A DNA stretch of 64,000 nt from CAWIXB01 sp963839955. Lineage in GTDB: Bacteria > Actinomycetota > Actinomycetes > JACCUZ01. The stretch covers positions 2,914,001 to 2,978,000 of the forward strand of contig CAWIXB010000001.1 in assembly GCA_963839955.1 (NCBI GenBank), written 5' to 3'. The notes beneath the pieces are model-generated. The model was given only the letters and a program-made list of their open reading frames with translations, had not been told where the DNA came from and searched no databases. A program made the position numbers and the translations under genes. Below are positions 32,635 through 44,393 of this stretch, piece after piece (positions within the stretch are counted from its first letter, which is position 1; each line of letters opens with the position of its first letter).

Positions 32635-33411
32635 GTGACCGACATCCGGCAGCGGCGCCCAGCGGCCCGAGGCGCCGCCCTGCTCGCCGCCCTGCCGCTG
32701 GGTTACGTCGCCCTCAGCGCGCTGCTGGCGTGGACCGCGCAGGACGCCGTGGCCGCCGTCCGCGACCCGGCGCAGTCCGCGGCGCTCGGCTTCGACACCT
32801 GGCTCGCGCTCGCGGCAGGGCTGGCCGCCTGGTGCGTGCTCACCTGGCTGGCGCTCGGCCTGACCGTCACGGTCGCGGTGGGCCTGCGCGGGCACCCGGG
32901 CGGGCGAGCCACCCGGGCCGCGGAGGCGCTCACGCCGCGGGCGGTACGCCGGGTCGCGGGCCTGCTGCTCGGCGCGAGTCTGGTCGGCGCCACGGTCGGC
33001 CCGGCGACGACTGCCCGGGCAGCGGGCGCGACGGCGGGTGGAGGGCGCGAGACCTGCCCGGTGGCCAGCGCCACGTACGAGCCCGGCGCATCAGCGCAGA
33101 CGGTCCGCCCTGATGCGGTCCTCGACGGCTGGACACCCGATCGGCCGGCGGCGGAGCCCAAGCGGCAGGCCGGGGCCGATTCGCTCCGGTTGGTGACCAG
33201 CGCTCCCCGACCGCACCGGAGTGTCGGCGACGCGGTCGTCGTGCGCCGCGGCGACACCCTCTGGGACCTGGCGGCGCGCGCCCTCGGCCCCGACGCCGAC
33301 GCGGCGGAGGTCGCGAACGAGTGGCCGCGGTGGCACGCCGCGAACCACGTCATCGGCGACGACCCGCACCTGCTCCGGCCCGGCCAGCTGCTCCACCCAC
33401 CCCGCCCATGA
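32635..33411 (+). CDS. LysM-domain membrane protein
   Basis: A 258-residue protein with two membrane helices in the first 95 residues (around AALLAALPLGYVALSALLAW and LALAAGLAAWCVLTWLALGL), a third weakly hydrophobic segment near 105-125, a disordered linker, and a C-terminal LysM-type domain starting DAVVVRRGDTLWDLAARALG (about residues 197-216). LysM modules bind N-acetylglucosamine polymers, so it probably contacts peptidoglycan from the membrane. The GTG at 32635 follows AAGGAGG closely (3-4 bases). It is strongly regulated in appearance (operator repeats upstream) and is followed by the DUF6459 gene. Confidence 0.82.
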   Translation: MTDIRQRRPAARGAALLAALPLGYVALSALLAWTAQDAVAAVRDPAQSAALGFDTWLALAAGLAAWCVLTWLALGLTVTVAVGLRGHPGGRATRAAEALTPRAVRRVAGLLLGASLVGATVGPATTARAAGATAGGGRETCPVASATYEPGASAQTVRPDAVLDGWTPDRPAAEPKRQAGADSLRLVTSAPRPHRSVGDAVVVRRGDTLWDLAARALGPDADAAEVANEWPRWHAANHVIGDDPHLLRPGQLLHPPRP

Positions 33412-33461
33412 CCGCCACGCCAGAGACCGCCACGTCCAGGACCGCCACCTCAGGAGGAGCC

Positions 33462-34061
33462 GTGCCCACCTCATCCCCGACCCGGGCGCCACTGCGCCGG
33501 CTCCCGGTGCCGGTCTGCGACCCGCCGTACGACGACGAGGTGCCCGCCGCGAGAGCGACCAGGCCAGCCGGCGCCGTCCAGGGCACGCTCGCGCTGGCGT
33601 TCGTGCTGCCCACCGGGCTGCCCGCCGTCCCGGCCCCTCCCCCCGGCCTGCGCCTCGTGGCGGCGCCCGAGCCCGCGGAGGCGCTGAGCCTGCAGGACGA
33701 GACGGAGTTCGGGCCGCAACCGACCTCCCGCAGCGCGCTGCCGGACCCCCGACCGTGGGCCGGCCGTTTCCTGCAGGCGCTGCTCGAGGTGCTGGCGGGC
33801 GACCGGCCGCTGGGCCAGCTGGTCCGCTGGACCAGCCATGACGTCTTCGGTCAGGTCGCCGCGATGACCGCCGACGTCTCCCGGCCACGGCCCGGCGCGA
33901 CCGCGCGCGAGGTGGTCCGCTCGGTCCACGTCGACGAGCCCGACGACGGCGTCGCCGAGGTCGCGGCGCTGGTCCGTAGCGGAGTGCGCGCCCGCGCGGT
34001 CGCGCTGCGCATGGAAGGTCTCGACGGGCGCTGGCAGTGCACCGCCGTCGAGCTCGGCTGA
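33462..34061 (+). CDS. DUF6459 (Rv3235-like) protein
   Basis: A 199-residue protein. Residues 1-90 are Pro/Ala-rich and probably disordered; residues 95-199 form the conserved domain, recognised from RFLQALLEVLAGDRPLGQLV and the closing DGRWQCTAVELG. This domain is found near secA in several actinobacteria, including Rv3235 in the mycobacterial neighbourhood, and resembles SCP2/NTF2-like small alpha-beta folds; no activity is known. The GTG at 33462 has GGAGGAG four bases upstream. An ATG at 33408 overlaps the LysM stop (ATGA) and would add 18 low-complexity residues (TATPETATSRTATS), so a coupled start there is possible. Confidence 0.75.
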   Translation: MPTSSPTRAPLRRLPVPVCDPPYDDEVPAARATRPAGAVQGTLALAFVLPTGLPAVPAPPPGLRLVAAPEPAEALSLQDETEFGPQPTSRSALPDPRPWAGRFLQALLEVLAGDRPLGQLVRWTSHDVFGQVAAMTADVSRPRPGATAREVVRSVHVDEPDDGVAEVAALVRSGVRARAVALRMEGLDGRWQCTAVELG

Positions 34062-34065
34062 CCGG

Positions 34066-36852
<2,787 letters not shown>

Positions 36853-37027
36853 TCAGGTCTCCAGGGCGGTCGGGTCAGGTCGTAGGTCGGGGGGCACGTC
36901 CCGGCGGTACGCCAGGTACGGCGGTGCGCGGGCCTCTCCGGTCATGGTAGGCGCACCGGCCCAGCGACGCCCTCCCGTGGTGGTAACGGGTCGACCTCGA
37001 CACGCCGCACCCAGTTACATAGGGCCC

Positions 37028-37615
37028 ATGGACCCCGTCGAGCTCACCAACGGGCAGCTGCTGCTCCGCCCGCCCGGGCTCGCCGACGTACCGCGCATCT
37101 ACGAGGCCTGCCAGGACCCCGAGATGGTCCGCTGGACGACGGTCCCCTCGCCGTACGAGAAGGCGCACGCCGTGGGCTTCGTCGAGGAGTACGCCGCGGG
37201 CGGGTGGCTCAGCGGAACCCTGCTGGTCTGGGCCATCGTCGCGGACCGGGACGGGCCCCACGGCCCGCGGGGCGACTACCTGGGCGCCATCGACCTCCGC
37301 CTGGACGGCAGCGGCGCCGCCGAGATCGGCTACGCCGTGGCCCCGTGGGCGCGGGGGCGGGGTGTCGCCACGGCCGCCGTGGGCCTGGTGTGCCGATGGG
37401 GCTTCGCCGATCTGGGCCTGGGCCGGATCCAGTGGCTGGCGCACATCGGCAACGAGGCGTCCCGCCGGGTGGCCGACAAGGCCGGCTTCCGCTACGAGGG
37501 CGTGTCCCGCGCGCGCTGCGTCGCCCGCGGTGAACGGGTCGACGCCTGGGTCGCCGCGCTGCTGCCCGGGGACCTGCCCGACCTGGCGGACGAGAGGGTT
37601 TCCCCACGAAGGTGA
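37028..37615 (+). CDS. GNAT family acetyltransferase, RimJ/RimL type
   Basis: A 195-residue GNAT protein with the RimJ/RimL layout: LTNGQLLLRPPGLADVPRIY at the N-terminus, EIGYAVAPWARGRGVATAAV carrying the acetyl-CoA loop, and the ending ASRRVADKAGFRYEGVSR typical of N-terminal Ser/Ala acetylation enzymes of the ribosomal-protein type. The substrate is not known. The ATG at 37028 is placed by the domain start; the 5' side lacks a ribosome-binding site and 36853-37027 is a divergent control region with secA in which I see no clear operator. Confidence 0.88.
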   Translation: MDPVELTNGQLLLRPPGLADVPRIYEACQDPEMVRWTTVPSPYEKAHAVGFVEEYAAGGWLSGTLLVWAIVADRDGPHGPRGDYLGAIDLRLDGSGAAEIGYAVAPWARGRGVATAAVGLVCRWGFADLGLGRIQWLAHIGNEASRRVADKAGFRYEGVSRARCVARGERVDAWVAALLPGDLPDLADERVSPRR

Positions 37616-37651
37616 CCCGGGGGACTTGCCTGGCGGCGGTCCGGGGGGACT

Positions 37652-37684
37652 GACCGTTTCTTGACGGTCCTTTTCTTCCTCTTT
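37652..37684 (+). terminator. Intrinsic terminator after the GNAT gene
   Basis: GACCGT (37652-37657) and ACGGTC (37664-37669) form a 6-bp stem with loop TTCTTG, directly followed by the pyrimidine tract CTTTTCTTCCTCTTT. A T-rich tail of this length is unusual for this genome and makes a factor-independent terminator likely. Confidence 0.6.
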
Positions 37685-37759
37685 GCCCTGTTTCGGGTCA
37701 AGGTTGGCCCTACCCCCGCCGGTGGCACCCGCCCCGGCCATGACCCAGCAGGAGCAACC

Positions 37760-40705
37760 GTGCGCGCGTCACCCCGCCATACCCTCCTCGCTGCCGCCAC
37801 CGCGGCCGTCCTCACCACCTCCATACTCGGCGCTGCCGCCCCGGCGAACGGCGAGCCCGAGACCGCCAACCAGTCCAGCGCCACGAAGGCCCGCCTCCAA
37901 GGCGAAGCGGCCCATGACCACCAGACCACGGACAACCGCAGCGGCCGGGTCGCGCCCACCGGCGCCCAGCGCAGCGCTGCGAAGGGCCAGCAGGTCCGCT
38001 GGAACGACCTCGGCACCCCGGCTTCGGTGACCGACACCGGTGCCACGGCGCTGGCGCGCAGCCTGTCGGGCGGCCCGGTCGCTGCCGCTCGCGCCTACCT
38101 CAAGGCGGAGAAGGCGCTCTTCGGCCTCGAGGCCAGCGACGTGGACGACCTCGAGGTCGTCACGACCGCACCGATCGGCAAGGGGTCGGCGGTCGTGCTC
38201 CGCCAGCGCCTCGGCGGACTACCGGCAGCAGTCGACGGGCTGGTCACCCTCGGCGTTCTCGACGGCAGCATCGTGTCGGTGTCGTCGTCGCTCACCCGCG
38301 ACACGAGCGCACCGGCCAAGGCGTCCCTCTCCGGAGCCGACGCACTGGCATCGGCCCTCGACGAGACCGGCCTGGCTGCCGGCGACCTCGCTCAGAAGCG
38401 CGTCCGCGAGGTCGCCGTGCCCACTGCCGACGGCAACCGCGCCGCCTACCAGGTCGTGCTCATGGGCAAGAGCAAGAGCGACCCGGTCGGCCGCACGACG
38501 TACGTCGACGCACGCACCGGCGACGTCCTCGTGGACGAGGATCTCGTCGACGAGGACGCCGACAACCCCAAGTGGGACGTCTTCCCGGCCAACCCCCCGG
38601 CGGACTACTCCTCGACCGACACCCGGCAGATCTGGTGCTGGACGCCGACCGCGGGCTGTCAGCTGCCCGTCGGCGACAACGCGTCACCGCTGCCCTGGGA
38701 CGTCGACCCGGCAACGCGCACCTCGACGTTCACGACCTCGGGTAACAACGCGATCGGCGTGGAGAAGTGGAACAGCGCGTCGTCCAGCACCATCGGCACC
38801 AACTTCGCGACGCCGCGGCCGGACCGCAACTACACCTACCCCTGGACCAACCAGTGGCAGGAGGAGAAGTGCTCGATGGACGTCTTCACGTCCCCGGCAC
38901 GCAACGACATCGACGCCGCGACGGCGAACCTGTTCGCGCAGCACAACCGCATGCACGACTGGTCGTACGAGCTCGGCTTCACCGAGAACACGTGGAACCT
39001 GCAGAAGGACAACTTCGGCCGCGGTGATGACGGCAACGACCACGAGCGGGGCAACGCGCAGGCCGGTGGCATCGCCGGCGGCTACCCGTCGTTCTCCGCA
39101 CGCGACAACGCCAACCAGGCCACACCTCCCGACGGCATGGCGCCCGTGACCAACATGTACCTCTGGCAGCCGATCGCCGGCGCGTTCTACGCCCCCTGCG
39201 TCGACGGCGACTACGACATGTCCGTCATCGGCCACGAGTACAGCCACGCCATCACCAACCGGATGATCGCGGGTCCGGACAACCGCATCCTGGGCGCCCA
39301 GGGCGGCGCGATGGGCGAGTCGTGGGGCGACCAGTTCGCCATGGAGCAGATGTTCGAGGCCGGCTTCCGTCCGGCCGGCGCGACGCCGTACGTCACCGGC
39401 GCCTACGCCACCGGCGACCAGGTCACCGGCATCCGCAACTACGACATGAGCAAGAGCCCGCTCAACTACAGCGACATCGGCTACGACCTCACCGGCGTGC
39501 AGGTCCACGCGGACGGCGAGATCTGGAGCGCGACCGGGTTCGCCCTGCGGCGGGCCTTCCTCGACCGGTACGGCGAGGGCACCCCCGCCCAGCAGACGTC
39601 CTGCTACCGCGGAGAGACCCCCGCCACCAGCTGCCCGGGCAACCGGCGCTGGGTGCAGCTGCACTTCGACTCGCTGGTGCTGCAGGCCTCGAGCTTCCCG
39701 AGCTTCGTCGACATGCGGGACAACATCCTCGCTGCCGACGCGATCCGCTTCGGCGGCGCGAACCATGACATCATCTGGAACACGTTCGCCTCACGCGGGC
39801 TCGGCGAGGACGCGGTCAGCATCACCAACGCGGACGGCGACCCCACACCGAGCTTCTCCTCGCCGCACGCGGACAACGCGACGCTGCGACTGAAGGGCGC
39901 AGGTGACGCCGCGCGCACCCCGTTCAAGCTGTTCATCGGTGACTACGAGGGCCGGGCGACGCCGATCGCCGACACCGACCCGACCACGCCGCTTTCGGAC
40001 ACGTTCGAGATCGTGCCCGGCCGCTACAACGCGGTGGCGCAGGGCAACGGCCTGGGCCACCGGCGCCTGACGCTCGACGTCAAGCGCGGCCAGGTCCGCG
40101 ACCTGCCGGTGAACATGGCCGCCAACCTGGCGTCCGCATCCAACGGCGCGACGGCGACCGGCGACGGGACGAACTTCGGGGCGCTCATCGACGACACCGA
40201 GGCCAGCAACTGGGAAGCGACTGGCGCCGCGCCGCAGGGCCGCAGCGTCACGGTGGACCTGGCCGGCGACAAGGTCGTCGACGTACGCCGGGTGCAGGTC
40301 AGCTCGCTGCTGCGCCCGGTCCCCGTGACCAACCCCCCCACGCCCTCGCAGAACCGCTTCACGGCGCTGCGCTCGTTCAAGCTGGCTGCCTGTGCGGCCA
40401 AGGGCGGCGAGGACTGCTCGGGCACGACCGGCTACCGCACGGTGTTCACCAGCAAGCCGGACGCGTTCCCCGCGGGCACCCCGCGACCGACCGCGCCCGA
40501 CCTGACGCTGCGCTCGTTCGACGTGGGTCACGTCAAGGCGACGCACCTACGGCTGATCGTGGTCGACTCGCAGTGCACCGGCGCGCCCGACTACGCCGGT
40601 GAGCAGGACAACGAGCCCCGCGCAATCGACGACTGCGAGGCCGGTGCGGCCGCGACGACGTCGAAGGCCGTCCGGGCCTCCGAGCTGCAGGCGTTCGCCC
40701 GGTAG
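37760..40705 (+). CDS. Secreted M36 (fungalysin-like) metallopeptidase
   Basis: A 981-residue exported protease. The signal peptide is residues 1-31 (Arg start, LLAAATAAVLTTSILGAAA). An FTP/PepSY-like propeptide follows (about 90-270: LRQRLGGLPAAVDGLVTLGV and a strand AAYQVVLMG). The peptidase domain has HEYSH (residues 492-496) in VIGHEYSHAITNRM and the third zinc ligand in GGAMGESWGDQFAMEQ, as in M36. The last 180 residues look like a beta-sandwich of the F5/8 type C kind (ASNGATATGDGTNFG, SNWEATG). The GTG at 37760 has AGGAG five bases upstream. Probable role: extracellular protein degradation, after maturation by removal of the propeptide. Confidence 0.9.
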   Translation: MRASPRHTLLAAATAAVLTTSILGAAAPANGEPETANQSSATKARLQGEAAHDHQTTDNRSGRVAPTGAQRSAAKGQQVRWNDLGTPASVTDTGATALARSLSGGPVAAARAYLKAEKALFGLEASDVDDLEVVTTAPIGKGSAVVLRQRLGGLPAAVDGLVTLGVLDGSIVSVSSSLTRDTSAPAKASLSGADALASALDETGLAAGDLAQKRVREVAVPTADGNRAAYQVVLMGKSKSDPVGRTTYVDARTGDVLVDEDLVDEDADNPKWDVFPANPPADYSSTDTRQIWCWTPTAGCQLPVGDNASPLPWDVDPATRTSTFTTSGNNAIGVEKWNSASSSTIGTNFATPRPDRNYTYPWTNQWQEEKCSMDVFTSPARNDIDAATANLFAQHNRMHDWSYELGFTENTWNLQKDNFGRGDDGNDHERGNAQAGGIAGGYPSFSARDNANQATPPDGMAPVTNMYLWQPIAGAFYAPCVDGDYDMSVIGHEYSHAITNRMIAGPDNRILGAQGGAMGESWGDQFAMEQMFEAGFRPAGATPYVTGAYATGDQVTGIRNYDMSKSPLNYSDIGYDLTGVQVHADGEIWSATGFALRRAFLDRYGEGTPAQQTSCYRGETPATSCPGNRRWVQLHFDSLVLQASSFPSFVDMRDNILAADAIRFGGANHDIIWNTFASRGLGEDAVSITNADGDPTPSFSSPHADNATLRLKGAGDAARTPFKLFIGDYEGRATPIADTDPTTPLSDTFEIVPGRYNAVAQGNGLGHRRLTLDVKRGQVRDLPVNMAANLASASNGATATGDGTNFGALIDDTEASNWEATGAAPQGRSVTVDLAGDKVVDVRRVQVSSLLRPVPVTNPPTPSQNRFTALRSFKLAACAAKGGEDCSGTTGYRTVFTSKPDAFPAGTPRPTAPDLTLRSFDVGHVKATHLRLIVVDSQCTGAPDYAGEQDNEPRAIDDCEAGAAATTSKAVRASELQAFAR

Positions 40706-40750
40706 CCCCGGCGGGTGGTCCACTGGCCGCCGTCGTTCGTCGCATCGATG

Positions 40751-41995
40751 TCAGGCGCGGCGAACGGCGGCGGCCAACTGGTTCGCGAGGTCACCGCGCG
40801 GCTCCACGACGACGTCGTCGAGGCCGAGCCAGCCGGCCATGGTGCGCAGCTCGGTGGCGAGAGCCTCGGTGGTGTGCGCCGGCGCGTGGTCCTCGGCGTG
40901 GGCGGCGCGCACCAACAAGGCGCCGAGTGCACGGTCGGCCTTGAGGTCGACCCGGGCGACGAGGCGGTCACCGAGCAGGAAAGGCAGCACGTAGTAGCCG
41001 TAGACCCGCTTGGCCGCGGGCACGTAGATCTCGATGCGGTAGCGGAAGCCGAACAGCGCCTCGACGCGCGCCCGCTCCCACACCAGCGGGTCGAACGGGG
41101 CGAGCAGCGCCTGCGCCTGCACCTGCCGCGGGATCCGCGCGTCGCGGTGCAGGTAGGCAGGGCGGCGCCAGCCCTCGACGTCCACGCGACGCAGCTCGCC
41201 CGACGTCACCAGGTCGGCGAGCGCGACCTTGGTCTCGGCCGGGCGAAGGCGGAAGTAGTCGCGCAGGCACTGCTCCGAGGCGACGCCATGGGCACGCGCG
41301 GAGATCCGCATCAGCTCGAGGACGGACTCCTCCTCGGAGAGGTCGGCGGCCTCGAGAACGGCGGCCGGCAGCACCCGGGCCGGGTCGGCGTAGCGGCGCT
41401 CGAAGGACGTGGTGCGCCCGGCCGAGGTGACCTCACCCGACCAGAACAGGAACTCGAGGGCCATCTTGACCAGCGACCAGTTCCACCCCCAGTCGTCCTT
41501 CGAGCGCGGCAGGTCGTGGGCGAGCGCCACCTCGACCTGGCCGGCAGTCATCGGGCCCCGGTCGTGGACCTCGCGGCGCACCGCTGCAACCAGGTCGGGG
41601 TGGTCGACGCCGACCCGGCGCATGCCACCCCACGCCTCGTTCTGCCAGCGGCGCATCCGGTAGCGCAGCAGCCGGTAGGTCTCGGGCGGCACCAGGCTCG
41701 CCTCGTGGGCCCAGTACTCCACGAGCCGGCGCGGCGCGCGCCCGGCGGCCCGATCGAGCAGGCCGCGGTCATAGGCGCCCAACCGGCTGAACAGCGGCAG
41801 GTAGTGGGCGCGGGTGAGCACGTTGACGCTGTCGATCTGCAGGAGGCCGACGCGCTGGAGCACACCCGTCAGCTGCCGCATGCCGGCCGTCGCGGGGCGC
41901 GGCCGGTCGAGGCCCTGCGCGGCGATGGCGATGCGACGCGCGCGGGCGGCCGAGAGGCGGGTCACCGGCGCCGCGGCCGCGTCAGTGCTCGTCAC
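40751..41995 (-). CDS. AlkZ/YcaQ-like winged-helix DNA glycosylase
   Basis: A 414-residue protein of the HTH_42 family, which includes AlkZ and YcaQ, glycosylases that remove bulky or crosslinked bases. The catalytic Q-x-D is seen as LLQIDSVNVL (about residues 50-59), followed by HYLPLFSRLGAYD, three winged-helix-like segments and the C-terminal strand FGFRYRIEIYVPAAKRVYGYYVLPFLLG. In Streptomyces, AlkZ gives self-resistance to azinomycin, while YcaQ-type enzymes are housekeeping repair proteins. With no antibiotic genes nearby, a general DNA-repair role is likelier. The GTG at 41995 was chosen by comparison of alternatives; a CACGAT hexamer eight bases upstream may serve a leaderless mRNA. 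Confidence 0.85.
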   Translation of the reverse strand: MTSTDAAAAPVTRLSAARARRIAIAAQGLDRPRPATAGMRQLTGVLQRVGLLQIDSVNVLTRAHYLPLFSRLGAYDRGLLDRAAGRAPRRLVEYWAHEASLVPPETYRLLRYRMRRWQNEAWGGMRRVGVDHPDLVAAVRREVHDRGPMTAGQVEVALAHDLPRSKDDWGWNWSLVKMALEFLFWSGEVTSAGRTTSFERRYADPARVLPAAVLEAADLSEEESVLELMRISARAHGVASEQCLRDYFRLRPAETKVALADLVTSGELRRVDVEGWRRPAYLHRDARIPRQVQAQALLAPFDPLVWERARVEALFGFRYRIEIYVPAAKRVYGYYVLPFLLGDRLVARVDLKADRALGALLVRAAHAEDHAPAHTTEALATELRTMAGWLGLDDVVVEPRGDLANQLAAAVRRA

Positions 41996-42123
41996 GGCGC
42001 CTGATCGTGCCAGCCGGATCCGACAGGCCGTCCGAGAGTCCCTGTTCTGGAGGCTTGTGTCGGCACCCAAGTCGGTCGATAACCCGGCAGGATGATCACG
42101 ATCACCACGACGGAGGGACGACG

Positions 42124-42873
42124 ATGACGGTGGGATCTGTTCGGAGTGTGGTGGTCGCGACGGCCCTCACGGCGCTGCTCGCCGGGACCGTGCAGACCCT
42201 GACGGCCGCACCCGCCCAGGCGACGGTGCACACCACAAAGATCACCATCGGTACGACCGTGCAGGGCCGCCCGATCGTCGCGATCCGGCGCTGGACCACC
42301 GGGTGGACGAAGAAGGTCCTCGTGATCGGCAACATGCATGGCGACGAGCGCGCGGGGATCAAGGTGGTCGACCGGCTGCGCACCCGCACCCTGCCCAAGA
42401 ACCTCAACCTGTGGCTGATCCCGTCCATCAACCCCGACGGCACGGCGGCCAAGCGGCGCACGAACGCGCGCGGCGTCGACCTCAACCGCAACTTCCCGCG
42501 CCGCTGGGTGAGCGCGGGAAAGGGCACGTCGAAGTGGTCGGGGCCGAGCGCGGGCAGCGAGCGCGAGACGCAGGCACTGCTGCGGTTCGTCAAGGAGCGT
42601 CGCCCGCGTACGACGATCGTGTTCCACCAGCCGCTGTTCGGCGTCGACTCCTATCGCGCGAAGTCGATGAGTCTGGTGCGCGCGCTCTCGCGCGAGACGC
42701 GCATGCCGATCAAGTCGTTCGACTGCTGGGGCGGGTGCCACGGAACGTTCACCGACTGGCACAACGACCGGATGTGGGGACGAGCGGTGACTGTGGAGTT
42801 CGGATCGTCGCCGTCCGCCTACCGTCTGGGTCGAGCCGCCACCGCCGTGCTGCGGGTCGGCAGCACGAACTGA
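42124..42873 (+). CDS. Secreted M14-like zinc carboxypeptidase/amidase
   Basis: A 249-residue exported protein. Signal peptide residues 1-36 (VVVATALTALLAGTVQTLTA, cleavage near AQA). The zinc-binding pair is in NMHGDERAG (HxxE), with the third ligand probably His in IVFHQPLFG and the catalytic Glu in VTVEFGSSPS; SINPDGTAAKRRTNARGVDLNRNFP contains the Arg/Asn pair that anchors the substrate carboxylate, split between residues 101-128. This matches the short murein-tripeptide amidase/MpaA-like branch of M14. It could trim peptidoglycan stem peptides or scavenge peptides. GGAGG ends seven bases before the ATG. Confidence 0.85.
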   Translation: MTVGSVRSVVVATALTALLAGTVQTLTAAPAQATVHTTKITIGTTVQGRPIVAIRRWTTGWTKKVLVIGNMHGDERAGIKVVDRLRTRTLPKNLNLWLIPSINPDGTAAKRRTNARGVDLNRNFPRRWVSAGKGTSKWSGPSAGSERETQALLRFVKERRPRTTIVFHQPLFGVDSYRAKSMSLVRALSRETRMPIKSFDCWGGCHGTFTDWHNDRMWGRAVTVEFGSSPSAYRLGRAATAVLRVGSTN

Positions 42874-42895
42874 TCGATCGGCAGCAGCCCGAAAC

Positions 42896-43459
42896 TCAGC
42901 CGCAGCCGTCGACCGGGCGCAAGGACACCACGTCGGAGAGCGCGATCGCGACCTCGCGGCCGTCGACGTCGAGAGCGACCGCGCCCTGTTGTGACTCACC
43001 CAGCTCGCCGCACACCGTCCCGGCCTCGGTGGTGACCTCGGTCAGCGCCGCCGAGCCGCTCCCACCCCCGGTGGGCCACCACGACGAGGTGGCGGCCAGC
43101 GCCAGAAGCACCACCGCGATGAAGGTGAGCACGATGCCGCGCCGCAGCCGCTGCCCGCTCACCTCGATCTCGGCCTGCTCGTCCGGCGAGCCCGCCCGGC
43201 GCGACGCCGCACCGTAGACGGGCCAGGCCACCAAGGCGACCAGGGCGGTGGCCACACAGGCCAGGGCAAGCGAGACCAGGACGAGCACGCCGGACCACAC
43301 CTGGAGCCATCGCGGTAGATCGGCGCCAGCGTCGCCCTGGAGCACACCGCACAGGCCGATGAAGCCCAGCACGGCGAGCTGAACGCCGTGCCACCCGCGA
43401 GCGGACGCGCGCAACTCGGGGAGCCGGGTCGACTCGGGCCCCTGCGTCGCCGTGTCCAT
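42896..43459 (-). CDS. Membrane protein of unknown function
   Basis: A 187-residue protein with three predicted membrane helices (about 25-43, 53-78 and 108-125) and an exported C-terminal domain of about 55 residues that has two Cys (TVCGELGES and PVDGCG), which could form a disulfide outside the cell. No family was recognised. It sits between the carboxypeptidase-like gene and the NarL-type regulator, all separated by 15-25 bases, but the regulator runs in the same direction, so co-transcription with it is possible. Confidence 0.6.
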   Translation of the reverse strand: MDTATQGPESTRLPELRASARGWHGVQLAVLGFIGLCGVLQGDAGADLPRWLQVWSGVLVLVSLALACVATALVALVAWPVYGAASRRAGSPDEQAEIEVSGQRLRRGIVLTFIAVVLLALAATSSWWPTGGGSGSAALTEVTTEAGTVCGELGESQQGAVALDVDGREVAIALSDVVSLRPVDGCG

Positions 43460-43475
43460 GCGTGCTGCCAGCCAG

Positions 43476-44213
43476 TCAGGTGATCTCGAGCAGCTTCTCG
43501 CGCACCGCGTAGACCACGGCTTCCATCCGCGAGTGCAGCTGAAGCTTCTCGAGGATGTTGCGGATGTGGTTCTTCACCGTGTTCTCGCTGATGAAGAGCT
43601 CCTTGGCGATGTCGCGGTTGTTGAGGCCACGCGCGACGAGCTTGAGCACTTCCAGCTCGCGGTCGGTGAGTCGCGGAGCGGGCACCTGCTGGCGTTCGTC
43701 ACCCTTCTTGATCATGGTGGCGAACTCGGTGAGCAGCTTGGAGGCCATCGACGGGCTGATCAGCGACTGGCCACCTGCGACCGCGCGGATCGCGGCGGCG
43801 ACCTCGTCGATGGAGATCTCCTTGAGGAGATAGCCACTCGCGCCGGCCTTGATGGCGTCGTAGAGGTCGGCCTCGTCGTCGGAGATCGTCAGCATCACGA
43901 TCTTGGCGCTCGGCACGACCTCCTTGATCGCCGTACACGCCTCGATGCCGCTGCGTCGTGGCATGCGCACGTCCATCAGCACGATGTCGGGCAGCAGTGC
44001 CGACGCGAGGTCGACCGCCTCGGAACCGTCACCGGCCTCGCCGACCACCGCGATGTCGGTCTCCTGCCCCAACACCATCTCGAGCCCGCGGCGGAAGAGC
44101 GCGTGGTCGTCGACGACGAGAACCCGGATGGGGTCCGACGAGCCGATCGTGGGCTCCGGGGCCGCGGCAAGACCGGGCGCGGACCCGACGGGGCTGCCCG
44201 CCTGCTCGCTCAC
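43476..44213 (-). CDS. NarL/LuxR-type two-component response regulator
   Basis: A 245-residue regulator: an extra N-terminal tail of 27 residues, a receiver domain (IRVLVVDDHALFRRGLEMVL, acceptor Asp81 in VLMDVRMP, switch Lys in GYLLKEIS), and a LuxR HTH (RLTDRELEVLKLVARGLNNR and ENTVKNHIRNILEKLQL). No histidine kinase gene is adjacent; MtrB and PdtaS are of unrelated classes. GGAGG ends four bases before the GTG at 44213. In many actinobacteria such an orphan NarL-type regulator is next to hpf and secA, suggesting a role in growth or energy status. Its own upstream region has a 16-bp palindrome. Confidence 0.92.
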   Translation of the reverse strand: MSEQAGSPVGSAPGLAAAPEPTIGSSDPIRVLVVDDHALFRRGLEMVLGQETDIAVVGEAGDGSEAVDLASALLPDIVLMDVRMPRRSGIEACTAIKEVVPSAKIVMLTISDDEADLYDAIKAGASGYLLKEISIDEVAAAIRAVAGGQSLISPSMASKLLTEFATMIKKGDERQQVPAPRLTDRELEVLKLVARGLNNRDIAKELFISENTVKNHIRNILEKLQLHSRMEAVVYAVREKLLEIT

Positions 44214-44255
44214 CCGACCTCCACAGCGTGACGACACGGCGACCCGTCCCCCGTG

Positions 44256-44271
44256 GTGGCGATGTCGCCAC
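44256..44271. promoter_or_regulatory. 16-bp palindrome upstream of the NarL-type regulator
   Basis: GTGGCGATGTCGCCAC is a perfect 7+7 inverted repeat with a two-base centre, 43-58 bases before the regulator start. Size and place suit an operator for a dimeric regulator, perhaps autoregulation. The remainder of 44214-44393 shows nothing certain. Confidence 0.4.
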
Positions 44272-44393
44272 TGTGCAGAACGAGCCGATTACCCAGAATG
44301 ATCGCACGACGGACCCTTCGCGCGGGCCGGAAGAGAGGCACCCGAGGTGGTCGGGGGCGGCGGACGCCGCGGCACGAGCGCGGCGGTGTGCGG

